NCBI GenBank assembly: GCA_009918425.1
Contig: RGEC01000008.1
Span: 1 to 23,578 of the forward strand
DNA: 23,578 nucleotides
Source of the DNA: Bacteroidota bacterium
Lineage (GTDB): Bacteria > Bacteroidota > Bacteroidia > NS11-12g > UBA955
Direction: 5' to 3'
The translations under genes were made by a program, and so were the position numbers. Under the pieces are notes generated by a model. It did no database searches, was not told the DNA's origin, and was given only the letters and a program-made list of their open reading frames with translations. Of this stretch, positions 7,454 through 16,693 are shown piece by piece (within the stretch, counting starts at the first letter, position 1; each line of letters opens with the position of its first letter).

Positions 7454-8586
7454 TGCTATACTATTTATTCAAATACCTAGACAGCATCAACATTACCGGA
7501 GCCGGTGTATTTCAGTACATCAGCTTCAGGGCAAGTATGGCAGGTATTCTTAGCCTGCTTATTGCTTTGTTGACCGGTAAACGTATCATCCGTTGGCTGC
7601 AAAGACAGCAAATTGGTGAAGAAATACGCGACCTGGGGCTTGAAGGTCAGCTTCAGAAAAAAGGCACTCCCACCATGGGCGGCATCATTATAATACTGGC
7701 TATTATAATCCCTACACTACTTCTGGCAAAACTTGACAATATCTATGTGATGCTGATGCTGGTGAGCACACTATGGATGGGAACCATTGGTGCGGTAGAT
7801 GATTATATCAAGGTTTTCAAAAAGAATAAAGAGGGCATGAAAGCCACTACCAAGCTCATTGGTCAGCTTCTACTAGGTGTGGTTATTGCCATTGCCATTG
7901 ACTATACACACAGTAAGGCCAGCATACCACTGCAAACCAATCTGCCCATAACCAGCCTAAGATTGAACTATTCAGACCTTATACCCGGCGAAAACAACGC
8001 CTGGTTCATTTTCTTGCCCGTGATTGTATTCATATGTATGGCCGTTACCAATGCGGTGAACCTCACAGACGGAATTGATGGTCTGGCCGCAGGCACTACA
8101 GCCATAGTCGGACTAGGTCTCGGGGTACTTGCCTATGCGGCGGGTAACGTTAAATTGGCCGAATATCTGAATATCATCTACGTTCCCCAGAGCGGTGAAG
8201 TTGTGGTTTTTCTGGCCGCTGTAATAGGAGCTTGCCTGGGGTTCCTTTGGTACAATGGTTTTCCCGCACAGGTATTCATGGGAGATACCGGAAGCCTGGC
8301 ATTGGGCGGGGCTATAGCTGCCGTGGCCATCATTATCAAGATGGAACTACTCATTCCGATTCTCTGTGGAGTTTTCTTTGCGGAAAGCCTAAGTGTTGTA
8401 TTGCAAGTGGGCTGGTTCAAATACACCAAAAAGAAATACGGCGAAGGCCGCAGGATCTTCCTGATGAGCCCGTTGCACCATCACTTTCAGAAACTTAATA
8501 TACCCGAAAGCAAAATCACCCTGCGTTTCTGGTTGGTAACTATTATTCTGGTCCTCATATCCATTGCATTGCTAAAACTGCGTTGA
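7453..8586 (+). CDS. mraY: Phospho-MurNAc-pentapeptide translocase
   Basis: Integral membrane enzyme that transfers phospho-MurNAc-pentapeptide from UDP to undecaprenyl phosphate, making lipid I. The 377-residue protein has about ten hydrophobic segments. Family motifs in order are KKGTPTMGG near 70, the metal-binding D116-D117 in AVDDYIK, LTDGIDGLAAG with D206 and D209, FMGDTGSLALGG near 276, and the C-terminal SPLHHHFQ. The ATG at 7453 overlaps the murE stop by one base, and its own stop overlaps the TTG of murD by TTGA, consistent with translational coupling along the cluster. Confidence 0.96.
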   Translation: MLYYLFKYLDSINITGAGVFQYISFRASMAGILSLLIALLTGKRIIRWLQRQQIGEEIRDLGLEGQLQKKGTPTMGGIIIILAIIIPTLLLAKLDNIYVMLMLVSTLWMGTIGAVDDYIKVFKKNKEGMKATTKLIGQLLLGVVIAIAIDYTHSKASIPLQTNLPITSLRLNYSDLIPGENNAWFIFLPVIVFICMAVTNAVNLTDGIDGLAAGTTAIVGLGLGVLAYAAGNVKLAEYLNIIYVPQSGEVVVFLAAVIGACLGFLWYNGFPAQVFMGDTGSLALGGAIAAVAIIIKMELLIPILCGVFFAESLSVVLQVGWFKYTKKKYGEGRRIFLMSPLHHHFQKLNIPESKITLRFWLVTIILVLISIALLKLR

Positions 8587-9920
8587 GTAAGAAACTTGTC
8601 ATATTGGGAGCAGGCGAATCGGGCACAGGAACCGCTGTTTTGGCCAAGGCCAAAGGCTGGGATGTGTTTGTTTCCGATATGGGCAAGATTGCAGATGCGT
8701 ACCGCCAGGAACTGGAAAAAATCGGTGTGCGTTGGGAAGAAGGAAAACATACGGAATCTGAGATACTGTCTGCCGACGAAATGGTAAAAAGCCCCGGTAT
8801 ACCTGACAAAGCACCTATGGTGCAAGCTGCTGTCAGAAAAGGAATACCCGTAATCTCTGAAATCGAATTCGCCGGTCGTTACACCAATGCCAAAATGGTT
8901 TGTATCAGCGGCACAAATGGCAAAACCACCACTACCCTGCTCACCCATCACATCCTTAAAAACGCGGGCCTGAATGTAGGCCTGGGAGGCAATATAGGTA
9001 AAAGCTTTGCCAGGCAAGTGGCCGAAGAAAAGCATGATATTTATGTGCTGGAAGTAAGCAGTTTTCAGCTTGACGGGAACTTTAACTTCCGTTCTCATAT
9101 ATCCGTTCTCACCAATATCACACCGGATCATCTCGACAGATATGAATATAAACTTGAGCTGTATGCTGCAAGCAAATACAGGCTCACCCGCAATCAGCAG
9201 TCATCCGATTATTTTATCTATTGTGCAGATGACACTATCAGCATGCAGTATTTCGGCTTGAAAACAGGAGAAGCGACTGCATTGCCCATATCCGTTACAC
9301 AAGCCTGTAATCCCGGCGCTTACACCGAAAACAACACCCTATTCATTTATAACAACAAACAAACAATGACCATCAATATGGAAGAAATCTCACTGCGTGG
9401 AATTCACAACACGTACAACAGCATGGCAGCGGCCGTAGTTGCCAGCCTTCTCGACGTTCGCAAAGAAACCATTCGCGAAAGCCTTTGTAATTTTCAAAAT
9501 GCTGAACACCGTCTTGAGTATGTAAACCGCGTCAACGGCGTAGAATACATCAACGATTCAAAAGCCACCAATGTAAACAGCGCATGGTATGCACTTGAAA
9601 GCATGGAGAAACCCGTGGTATGGATTGCCGGTGGGGTAGATAAAGGCAACAACTACAAGGAACTGAAATCGCTGGTTAAAGAGAAGGTAAAATACATCAT
9701 CTGTCTGGGACTTGATAACATTAAAATCCATCAGGCATTTCATGATGACGTGGATATGATCATCAACACCGGCAGTGCTAAAGAAGCAGTACACGTAGCG
9801 AGCAGACTTGCTGAAAAAGGCGACTGTGTATTGCTTTCACCAGCCTGTGCCAGCTTCGACCTGTTTGAGAACTACGAAGACCGCGGCAGACAGTTTAAAG
9901 AAGCCGTAAGAAACCTCTAA
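8583..9920 (+). CDS. murD: UDP-MurNAc-L-alanine--D-glutamate ligase
   Basis: Cytosolic Mur ligase adding D-glutamate to UDP-MurNAc-L-Ala. The Rossmann-like N-terminus KLVILGAGESGTG binds the UDP substrate. The ATP P-loop is SGTNGKTTTT with K114, the central domain has EVSSFQLD and NITPDHLDRY, and the C-terminal domain has INDSKATN, GGVDKG and LLSPACASFD, all MurD signatures. The length of 445 is typical. The start is TTG at 8583 overlapping the mraY stop (TTGA); MSKKLVILGAGESG is exactly where family members begin, and no nearby ATG would serve. ftsW follows after three bases. Confidence 0.96.
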   Translation: MSKKLVILGAGESGTGTAVLAKAKGWDVFVSDMGKIADAYRQELEKIGVRWEEGKHTESEILSADEMVKSPGIPDKAPMVQAAVRKGIPVISEIEFAGRYTNAKMVCISGTNGKTTTTLLTHHILKNAGLNVGLGGNIGKSFARQVAEEKHDIYVLEVSSFQLDGNFNFRSHISVLTNITPDHLDRYEYKLELYAASKYRLTRNQQSSDYFIYCADDTISMQYFGLKTGEATALPISVTQACNPGAYTENNTLFIYNNKQTMTINMEEISLRGIHNTYNSMAAAVVASLLDVRKETIRESLCNFQNAEHRLEYVNRVNGVEYINDSKATNVNSAWYALESMEKPVVWIAGGVDKGNNYKELKSLVKEKVKYIICLGLDNIKIHQAFHDDVDMIINTGSAKEAVHVASRLAEKGDCVLLSPACASFDLFENYEDRGRQFKEAVRNL

Positions 9921-9923
9921 AAG

Positions 9924-11093
9924 ATGAGCGCAGAAGGCAGTAAATTCAGCAAAATATTTCGCGGTGATCCATGGATATGGGCCATTGTGATTATCCTTTC
10001 ACTGGTGGGAATACTGGCGGTATACAGCTCCACCGGAGGTCTTGCCTTCAGCAAGCAGGGTGGCAATACCGAATTCTACTTCCTGCGTCATACCGGCTTT
10101 CTGCTTATTGGTTTCGGATTTCTGTATCTGTGCCACCTTATAAATTATCAGTACTTTTCGAGACTTTCACAGCTATTTCTTTGGATTTCCATAATCCTGC
10201 TGGTGGTAACTCTTGCTGTAGGCAGCGAGATTAACAACGCAACAAGGGTATTGCCAATTCCGGGCCTGGGTATAACCTTTCAGACAAGCGACATGGCCAA
10301 GCTGTTTCTCATTATGTACATTGCACGCTATCTCGGCAAGAAACAAGAGGAAATTGACAGCTTCAAGGTTTTCCGAAATATTCTGCTGGTAATCATCATA
10401 GTTGTAACGCTGATTGCACCCGAAAACCTAAGTACTGCCTTGCTGGTGTTTGTGACCTGCTGCATGCTGCTCTACATAGGTAGAATCAATTTTAAATATC
10501 TTGCTCTGCTTGGCTTTGCAGGCGCCACTGCCATTACCTTACTGGTAGTCATTCTGCTCAATATCAATGTAGACAACATGAGCAACAGCCGAATTCCCAC
10601 CTGGAAAAAGCGTATTGAAACCTTCACAGGAAAAGACAATGGTGAAAGCAATTACCAGCAATTGCAATCCAAAATTGCAGTGGCCACGGGGGGCATTTTC
10701 GGAAAAGGTCCCGGAAACAGTACCCAGCGCAATTACCTGCCTCATCCCTACTCAGACTTCATCTATGCCATAATCGTGGAAGAGTATGGTTTTGTAGGTG
10801 GTGCCGGTATGGTATTGCTTTTTCTTATTCTCATTTTTCGGTGCATTAAGATAGTGGTTGAAAGTCCCAAAGCCTTTGGAGCCCTGCTGGCCCTTGGTTT
10901 GTGCCTGAGTATGAGTTTTCAGGCGTTTGTAAATATGGGTGTGGCTGTGGGTATGTTGCCCGTAACAGGATTAACCATTCCCCTGGTGAGTATGGGCGGT
11001 ACCAGCCTGGTATTTAACAGCATTGCATTTGGGGTAATTTTAAGCGTAAGCCGAACCATCAAAGAAGAAAAAGAAAAACTGCATGCAGCGTAA
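9924..11093 (+). CDS. ftsW: Septal peptidoglycan polymerase FtsW (SEDS)
   Basis: SEDS-family glycosyltransferase that polymerises lipid II at the septum with FtsI. The 389-residue protein starts with a short cytoplasmic tail, then has about ten membrane segments from WAIVIILSLVGILAVYSS onward. The large periplasmic loop carries QLQSKIAVATGGIFGKGPGN, and PHPYSDFIYAIIVEE follows, with D278 at the position of the essential aspartate of SEDS enzymes. The C-terminus has NMGVAVGMLPVTGLTIPLVS, another family signature, and ends in a lysine/glutamate-rich tail. It lies three bases after murD, and its last 11 bases overlap the start of murG. Confidence 0.95.
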   Translation: MSAEGSKFSKIFRGDPWIWAIVIILSLVGILAVYSSTGGLAFSKQGGNTEFYFLRHTGFLLIGFGFLYLCHLINYQYFSRLSQLFLWISIILLVVTLAVGSEINNATRVLPIPGLGITFQTSDMAKLFLIMYIARYLGKKQEEIDSFKVFRNILLVIIIVVTLIAPENLSTALLVFVTCCMLLYIGRINFKYLALLGFAGATAITLLVVILLNINVDNMSNSRIPTWKKRIETFTGKDNGESNYQQLQSKIAVATGGIFGKGPGNSTQRNYLPHPYSDFIYAIIVEEYGFVGGAGMVLLFLILIFRCIKIVVESPKAFGALLALGLCLSMSFQAFVNMGVAVGMLPVTGLTIPLVSMGGTSLVFNSIAFGVILSVSRTIKEEKEKLHAA

Positions 11094-12162
11094 GTTTCTC
11101 ATATCGGGCGGTGGTACAGGCGGACACATTTTTCCGGCTGTGGCTATTGCGCAGCTCTTGCAGAAGGAATATTCGGGCTGCGAGATACTGTTTGTAGGTG
11201 CCAGCAACCGTATGGAAATGGAAAAAGTTCCGCAGGAAGGATACAAGATCATCGGCCTGGATGTGATGGGACTGAAAAGAGCCATCAGCCCTATGAATAT
11301 TGTGGTGTTGTGGAAGTTTATCAAGGCCTATTTCAAGTCCAAAAAGATTGTAAAAGAATTTAACCCCGACTGCGTAATCGGTACCGGTGGATATGCCAGC
11401 CTGGCCGTTTTATATGCAGCCTCGGGAATGGGCAAAAAGACGGTAATATGGGAAGGAAATGGGTATGCCGGTCTTACCAACAAACTGCTGGCAAAACGGG
11501 TTAATATCATCTGTACAGGCTTCCCTGAGATGGAAAAAGTATTCCCAGGAGACAAGGTCAGATTTACCGGCAATCCGGTTAGGGAGAATTTATCTAATAT
11601 ACGAAATAAAAACGAATCCTGCAAATTTTTCGGACTAACTCCGGACAAACCTGTCCTGTTCATTACAGGGGGAAGTCTGGGTGCCAGAAGTATCAATATT
11701 GCTATTCAGCAAGGCCTGGAAAGCTTGTGCGAAGCGGGTATTCAGGTTATTTGGCAAACCGGTAAGAATTTTCAGGCCGAAACCGGAGGCAAACCCGGGA
11801 TACTTGCTATGCCCTTTCTCAGGGAAATGGAATTTGCCTATGGTGCCGCTGATCTTGTTGTCTCCAGATCCGGAGCCCTCAGTATGTCTGAAATTGCCGT
11901 TTGCGGCAAACCGGCACTATTGGTTCCGTCGCCCAACGTAACCGATGATCACCAGACCCAAAACGCCCTGCAATTCAGCAAACTGGGTGCTGCGTTACTA
12001 ATAAAAGATGCCGATGTAATGGATTCTTTGGTTGACACTGCCATAGAAACCCTGCATAATCAGGTATTAAGAGAAAAAATGCGAGAGGCACTGGCCCAAC
12101 TGGCCCGACCCAATGCGACAGCAGCCATCGTTTCAGAAATTAAAAATCTAATAACATCATGA
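11083..12162 (+). CDS. murG: Undecaprenyldiphospho-muramoylpentapeptide GlcNAc transferase
   Basis: GT28 glycosyltransferase on the inner face of the membrane that adds GlcNAc to lipid I to form lipid II. The N-terminal glycine-rich loop GGGTGGHIFPAVAIA (residues 7-21) and the second loop ITGGSLGARSIN near residue 195 define the two Rossmann domains. The donor-site signature SRSGALSMSEIAVCGKPALL and the DDHQTQNA helix complete the active site. Length 359 is normal. The ATG at 11083 lies inside the end of ftsW (11-base overlap). The stop overlaps the murC start as ATGA. Confidence 0.96.
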   Translation: MQRKFLISGGGTGGHIFPAVAIAQLLQKEYSGCEILFVGASNRMEMEKVPQEGYKIIGLDVMGLKRAISPMNIVVLWKFIKAYFKSKKIVKEFNPDCVIGTGGYASLAVLYAASGMGKKTVIWEGNGYAGLTNKLLAKRVNIICTGFPEMEKVFPGDKVRFTGNPVRENLSNIRNKNESCKFFGLTPDKPVLFITGGSLGARSINIAIQQGLESLCEAGIQVIWQTGKNFQAETGGKPGILAMPFLREMEFAYGAADLVVSRSGALSMSEIAVCGKPALLVPSPNVTDDHQTQNALQFSKLGAALLIKDADVMDSLVDTAIETLHNQVLREKMREALAQLARPNATAAIVSEIKNLITS

Positions 12163-13574
12163 ACCTGAACGAAATACGGCATGCATACTTTTTGGGGATT
12201 GGCGGTATTGGCATGAGTGCCATTGCACGCTACCTGAAATCGCGTGGAATAGACGTTTCGGGCTATGACAAAACACCATCAGACCTAACCGCATCATTAC
12301 AGGAGGAAGGTATAAACATCACGTTTGAAGATAGCCTTGAAACACTTCCTTCCTGCATAGAAACAGCACCCGAATTTGCGCTACTGGTATACACACCTGC
12401 CATTCCCAACGACCATACTCAGTTGAATCACCTTCGCACCAAAGGATACACATTGTATAAGCGAAGCGAAGTTCTGGGCATCATCAGCAAGAATGCATAT
12501 TGCATAGCTGTGGCAGGCACCCATGGCAAGACCACCACTTCTACTTTGATTGCACACCTGCTGCATGAGTGCAATATCAATTTTACGGCATTTCTTGGCG
12601 GAATTTCAGCCAATTACGGGACCAACTACATTCACCATACCCAAGGGAGGGATTTGTTTCATGACAAGCCTGTGGTGGTGCTTGAAGCAGATGAATTTGA
12701 CAGAAGCTTCCACCGCCTGAATCCCGATACAGCCATTATAACTGCCATAGATCCGGACCATCTGGACATTTACGAAAATGAAGAAGCTTTCCGTGAAGCA
12801 TTCCGCATTTTTGCCGGCAAAATTAAACAGGGCGGGCAGCTCATCTACCATCAGTCACTGCGCGAAAAGTGGCCTGAAAATATACACTGTGTAGCCTATG
12901 GAACACATGCAACCGGCATACCGTCTGTGGCGTGTGAAAACATTAAACCAAAGGGAGATGTATTCTGTTTTGACGTTACTTCGACACTTGAAAATGAGCG
13001 CAAGTTTATGCCTGACTGGCAATCTGGACTGCCAGGTTTTCACAATGTTGAAAATGCCACTGCAGCAGTGGCTGCATGCTTCACACTACCCGGCATTATA
13101 GAAGATGACCTTCGCAAAGGGGTGAGTAGCTATAGAGGCGCAAAGCGTCGCTTTGAATACATTTTCAAATCGGTTGAGCATGTTGTAATTGACGATTACG
13201 CCCACCATCCACAGGAACTAAATGCCATCATAGGATCAGTAAAAGCCCTCTACCCCGATAAAAAACTCACGGGTATATTCCAGCCACACCTATTCACCAG
13301 AACCAGGGATTTTGCAGACGGTTTTGCGGAAAGCCTGGATAAAATTGACTTCCCCATTCTGCTGGATATTTACCCGGCCAGAGAATTACCCATCCCCGGA
13401 ATTACTTCGGAATGGCTGCTGGGCAAAATGAAAAATCCGGCCGCAAAACGGATGGCAAATAATGAGGTAATTGACTTCATCAAAATCAGCCAACCTTCAC
13501 TGCTGCTCATCCTTGGAGCTGGAGACATTGATAGACTGGTTCCCGTAATCAAAGAAATATACCATGGGATTTAA
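12159..13574 (+). CDS. murC: UDP-N-acetylmuramate--L-alanine ligase
   Basis: First amino-acid ligase of the peptidoglycan stem peptide; joins L-alanine to UDP-MurNAc with ATP in the cytosol. The N-terminus YFLGIGGIGMSAIARYL is diagnostic. The ATP P-loop VAGTHGKTTTST has K124, the central domain has EADEFDRSF and DPDHLDIY, and the C-terminal domain has DDYAHHPQELNA and FQPHLFTRT. At 471 residues it is of ordinary length. Its start overlaps the murG stop by four bases and its end overlaps the ftsQ start by 11 bases. With murD and murE it gives all stem-peptide ligases except MurF, which is not in the window. Confidence 0.96.
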   Translation: MNLNEIRHAYFLGIGGIGMSAIARYLKSRGIDVSGYDKTPSDLTASLQEEGINITFEDSLETLPSCIETAPEFALLVYTPAIPNDHTQLNHLRTKGYTLYKRSEVLGIISKNAYCIAVAGTHGKTTTSTLIAHLLHECNINFTAFLGGISANYGTNYIHHTQGRDLFHDKPVVVLEADEFDRSFHRLNPDTAIITAIDPDHLDIYENEEAFREAFRIFAGKIKQGGQLIYHQSLREKWPENIHCVAYGTHATGIPSVACENIKPKGDVFCFDVTSTLENERKFMPDWQSGLPGFHNVENATAAVAACFTLPGIIEDDLRKGVSSYRGAKRRFEYIFKSVEHVVIDDYAHHPQELNAIIGSVKALYPDKKLTGIFQPHLFTRTRDFADGFAESLDKIDFPILLDIYPARELPIPGITSEWLLGKMKNPAAKRMANNEVIDFIKISQPSLLLILGAGDIDRLVPVIKEIYHGI

Positions 13575-14400
13575 ATTTGAAAATATAAGCAAATCAAGGG
13601 TTTGGCTTTTCAGCATTCTGATTGGCCTTCTTATCACACTGTTTGCCGTGTGGGGAGCGCTAAGATTTTCAGGGAAAAACAGAAATATTGACAAAATAGA
13701 AATTACTATTTTACCGGACAGTGGAATCTTTTTTCTCAGTGAACAGGATGTGTTCAACATTGTAAACAGAACATGTGGCAACCCACAAGGGAAGCCTGCA
13801 TCCAATGTTTCACTCACAAAACTTGAAACTACGCTCAAATCCATGCCTTATGTGCAGAGTTCTCAGGTCTACATAAGCCTGGACGGGGTAATGAAAATTC
13901 AAATCGTGCAGCGCAAACCCATTGTACGCATTACCAATACAGCCGGTGAAACCTATTTTCTGGATTCATCAGGCTATAAAATACCCTACCGTGGCAATCA
14001 TGCTCCGGACGTTTTACCAGCAACCGGCAACATAACAGAAAAACTGGCAGATTCCGGGAAAGTGCGATCGGTTGCACTGAAACAAATCATTGGGCTTGCA
14101 GCCTTTATTGATGCAAATCCGTTGTGGAATGCTCAGTTTGAACAATGCCATGTAGATAACTCCGGCGACATGGTCTTGGTTCCACGCGTTGGGAGACATA
14201 GCATTGTAATAGGCAACGCTGAAAATCTACCCGAAAAGTTCGCAAACCTACGCCAGTTCTATGAGAAAGGCTTGCGCAACACAGGCTGGGAAAAGTACCA
14301 TACCATCAGTCTGAAATACAAAGGACAGATAGTAGGCGTGAAGAGTGTCAATATAACTGAACAGAAGAAAGAAAAAGATGTCCAAAATGCAAAACACTAA
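13564..14400 (+). CDS. ftsQ: Cell division protein FtsQ
   Basis: Bitopic divisome protein of 278 residues that links early and late division proteins and binds the FtsL/FtsB-type complex. It has a short basic cytoplasmic tail, one transmembrane helix at about 13-35 (WLFSILIGLLITLFAVWG), and a periplasmic part that begins with a POTRA-like region (IDKIEITILPDSGIFFLSEQ). This continues through the FtsQ segment MPYVQSSQVYISLDGVMKIQ and REPIV-type strand QRKPIVRI. The C-terminal tail after about residue 262 is charged. Sequence conservation in FtsQ is weak, but topology and position between murC and ftsA settle the call. ftsA begins within its last 23 bases. Confidence 0.9.
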   Translation: MGFKFENISKSRVWLFSILIGLLITLFAVWGALRFSGKNRNIDKIEITILPDSGIFFLSEQDVFNIVNRTCGNPQGKPASNVSLTKLETTLKSMPYVQSSQVYISLDGVMKIQIVQRKPIVRITNTAGETYFLDSSGYKIPYRGNHAPDVLPATGNITEKLADSGKVRSVALKQIIGLAAFIDANPLWNAQFEQCHVDNSGDMVLVPRVGRHSIVIGNAENLPEKFANLRQFYEKGLRNTGWEKYHTISLKYKGQIVGVKSVNITEQKKEKDVQNAKH

Positions 14401-15796
14401 TATACATCAAACAGATATGGCTTCAAAGAATGATATCATCGTAGGCCTCGACATTGGAACAACTAAGATTTGCGCCATTGTTGGGCAACTGGCCGAAAAC
14501 GGCAAAATTAACGTGCTGGGAATGGGCAAAGCTGCCAGCGCAGGGGGCGTTTCAAGAGGCATGGTAGCCAACATACGCAAGGCAGAGTTAGCCATTCGCG
14601 AAGCTGTTGAGGAAGCACAACGGCAGAGTCAGGTGGAAATCAAAAATGTTTTTGTGGGCATAGCCGGCCACCACATCCGCAGTATGCAACATCGTGGCAC
14701 ATTGTCGCGCCGCAATTCATTCGAAGAAATCAGCCAGGAGGAACTCGATAAACTGGAACAAGAAATGCAATACCTGGCACTGGAACCCGGAGTAGAAATA
14801 CTGCATGTATTACCACAGGACTACCGCATTGACGATGAAGATGGCGTAAAAGACCCCGTAGGCCGAATGGGCGTAAGGGTTGAGTGTAATTATCACATCA
14901 TAACCGGACAAACCGCGGCTGCACGCCATATTTTCGAAGCCGTTAAAAGAGCCGGCCTTGAAGTAGCCGACCTGATAGTTGAACCCTATGCATCCGCATC
15001 TGCTGTGCTTTCTCAGGCAGAAATAGATGCCGGAGTTGCCCTTATAGACATTGGTGGTGGCACAACAGACATCTGCGTATTTGAGGACGGATCCATACGC
15101 CACACTGCCATAATCTCTATCGGTGGTGACCGCATTACCAAGGACCTAAAAGAAGCCTTTGGTATACTTCCCGAACAGGCTGAAATAGTAAAAGTAAACT
15201 ATGGTAGCTGCTATCCCACTGAAAGCATGAAAAATGAAGTAGTGGTGGTACCCGGTCTGCCCGGACGCAAACATAAGGAAATAAGCCGCTTTGCCATAGC
15301 GCAGGTTATCCAGGCAAGAATGGAAGACATTATTGAGCGTATTAACTATGAGATTGAGGTTTCTACGATGAAAAACCGTCTGGCCGGAGGTATCGTGCTT
15401 ACCGGTGGCGGATCATCATTGGCCAATATCACACAACTTGTATCGTATCACACCGCACTGGAAGTGCATATTGGCACACCCGGACAGCGCCTTGGCAAAG
15501 GCATGGTGGATGAGGTAAGAAATCCCATGTTCGCCACAGGCATCGGTTTGGTGTTAAGAGGTTTTGAATCCTCTGCCAGATTTGATGTTCCTGAAAACAC
15601 ACCAATACAGCGAGAGACCTCGAAACCCATTGCAGAAAGCCCTGAAGTGGTGGTTGAGGCTCCCAAGCAACCCGACAACGAGAAAAAAGATGACGGATTC
15701 TTTAAAAGAACCTGGACGGGGAACTTTGGCGGGAAATTCATGGATGAACTTAAAAACTGGATGAAAGACGGAGAAGACTTTAGCAAAGAATCATAA
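14378..15796 (+). CDS. ftsA: Cell division protein FtsA (actin-like)
   Basis: Actin-fold ATPase that tethers FtsZ filaments to the membrane and recruits late divisome proteins. Motifs: phosphate-1 loop IVGLDIGTTKICAIVG near residues 21-36, the FtsA-specific 1C domain including HVLPQDYRIDDEDGVKDP, phosphate-2 loop ALIDIGGGTTDICVFED, and adenosine motif IVLTGGGSSLANI. The C-terminal GKFMDELKNWMKDG can form the amphipathic membrane-targeting helix, after a linker rich in proline and glutamate. Length is 472 from the ATG at 14378. An ATG at 14417 (MASKNDIIVGLDIG) is an equally reasonable start and fits family N-termini closely; a purine-rich stretch precedes 14378. ftsZ follows 15 bases after the stop. 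Confidence 0.95.
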   Translation: MSKMQNTNIHQTDMASKNDIIVGLDIGTTKICAIVGQLAENGKINVLGMGKAASAGGVSRGMVANIRKAELAIREAVEEAQRQSQVEIKNVFVGIAGHHIRSMQHRGTLSRRNSFEEISQEELDKLEQEMQYLALEPGVEILHVLPQDYRIDDEDGVKDPVGRMGVRVECNYHIITGQTAAARHIFEAVKRAGLEVADLIVEPYASASAVLSQAEIDAGVALIDIGGGTTDICVFEDGSIRHTAIISIGGDRITKDLKEAFGILPEQAEIVKVNYGSCYPTESMKNEVVVVPGLPGRKHKEISRFAIAQVIQARMEDIIERINYEIEVSTMKNRLAGGIVLTGGGSSLANITQLVSYHTALEVHIGTPGQRLGKGMVDEVRNPMFATGIGLVLRGFESSARFDVPENTPIQRETSKPIAESPEVVVEAPKQPDNEKKDDGFFKRTWTGNFGGKFMDELKNWMKDGEDFSKES

Positions 15797-15811
15797 ATAG
15801 AAAGATATAAT

Positions 15812-16693
15812 ATGCCATCACATTTTGAACCGGATGTAATCCGCATGACAGGTGCCATTATCAAGGTAATCGGCGTAGGCGGAGGCGGCAGCAATGCTGT
15901 AAATCACATGTTTCGCCAAGGAATAGAGGGAGTTGAATTTTACGTGTGCAATACCGACGCGCAGGCGCTGCTCGATAGTCCCGTACCCAACAGAATTCAG
16001 CTTGGGCTGCAACTTACCGAAGGGCTGGGAGCCGGATCAGAACCTGAAATGGGACGCATGGCCGCACTGGAGAGTCAGCAACAAATTCAGGATCTGCTTA
16101 GCAACAACACCAAAATGGTATTCATTACCGCCGGAATGGGCGGTGGTACCGGAACAGGTGCAGCACCGGTGATTGCCCAGGTAAGCAAAGAAATGGGTAT
16201 TTTAACAGTGGGTATTGTAACAATACCCTTTGACGATGAGGGACCGGACCGCATAGGGCAGGCCATGCTTGGCATTGACAACCTGAAACCCCATGTAGAT
16301 GCCTTACTAACCATAAGCAATGACCGCATCGTGGAGATGTACGGTGACTTGCCCGTAAGACAAGCTTTTGCCAAGGCCGATGACATATTGTGCACAGCCG
16401 CTAAAGGTATAGCCGAAATTATTACCAAAGCCGGTATTATCAACGTAGACTTTAAGGATGTACAAACTGCCATGACAGGCAGCGGCAGAGCCATTATGGG
16501 CACAGGAGTAGCCACCGGGCCGGAACGGGCCGAAGATGCAGCAAAACTGGCTCTAGACAGCCCCCTGCTCGATGATACCCGCATCAACAAAGCCAAGCAC
16601 CTGCTGGTAAATATCTCAACAGCCATCGCTGGAAGAACACGAAAATTTCAGAAACCTGGAACCCTCACGCATTTCAAGGGAAAATGTTCTTGA
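15812..16693 (+). CDS. ftsZ: FtsZ GTPase domain, truncated by an internal out-of-frame deletion
   Basis: Tubulin-like GTPase that forms the division ring. The N-terminal GTPase domain is complete and well conserved: KVIGVGGGGSNAVNHM at about 18-33, NTDAQAL, the tubulin signature G110-GGTGTG-116, and the T7 synergy loop N211-VDFKD-216. Homology holds to HLLVNIS (about residue 269). The frame then reads TAIAGRTRKF and unrelated residues to a stop at 16691, giving 293 residues. The expected beta strands of the C-terminal subdomain (the ITMDEV-like and VTVIATG-like segments) are absent. The genuine C-terminal peptide continues in another frame to 16853. As written, this product should not polymerise normally. 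Start at ATG 15812; no other ftsZ copy is in the window. Confidence 0.9.
   Translation: MPSHFEPDVIRMTGAIIKVIGVGGGGSNAVNHMFRQGIEGVEFYVCNTDAQALLDSPVPNRIQLGLQLTEGLGAGSEPEMGRMAALESQQQIQDLLSNNTKMVFITAGMGGGTGTGAAPVIAQVSKEMGILTVGIVTIPFDDEGPDRIGQAMLGIDNLKPHVDALLTISNDRIVEMYGDLPVRQAFAKADDILCTAAKGIAEIITKAGIINVDFKDVQTAMTGSGRAIMGTGVATGPERAEDAAKLALDSPLLDDTRINKAKHLLVNISTAIAGRTRKFQKPGTLTHFKGKCS

Noticed and set aside
8487..9131. Long minus-strand open frame of 214 codons over the mraY/murD junction
   Set aside because: It is antisense to two well-conserved genes and resembles no protein; a shadow of codon use.
16087..16626. Minus-strand open frame of 179 codons inside ftsZ
   Set aside because: Antisense to the conserved GTPase domain; composition is that of a mirrored coding frame.
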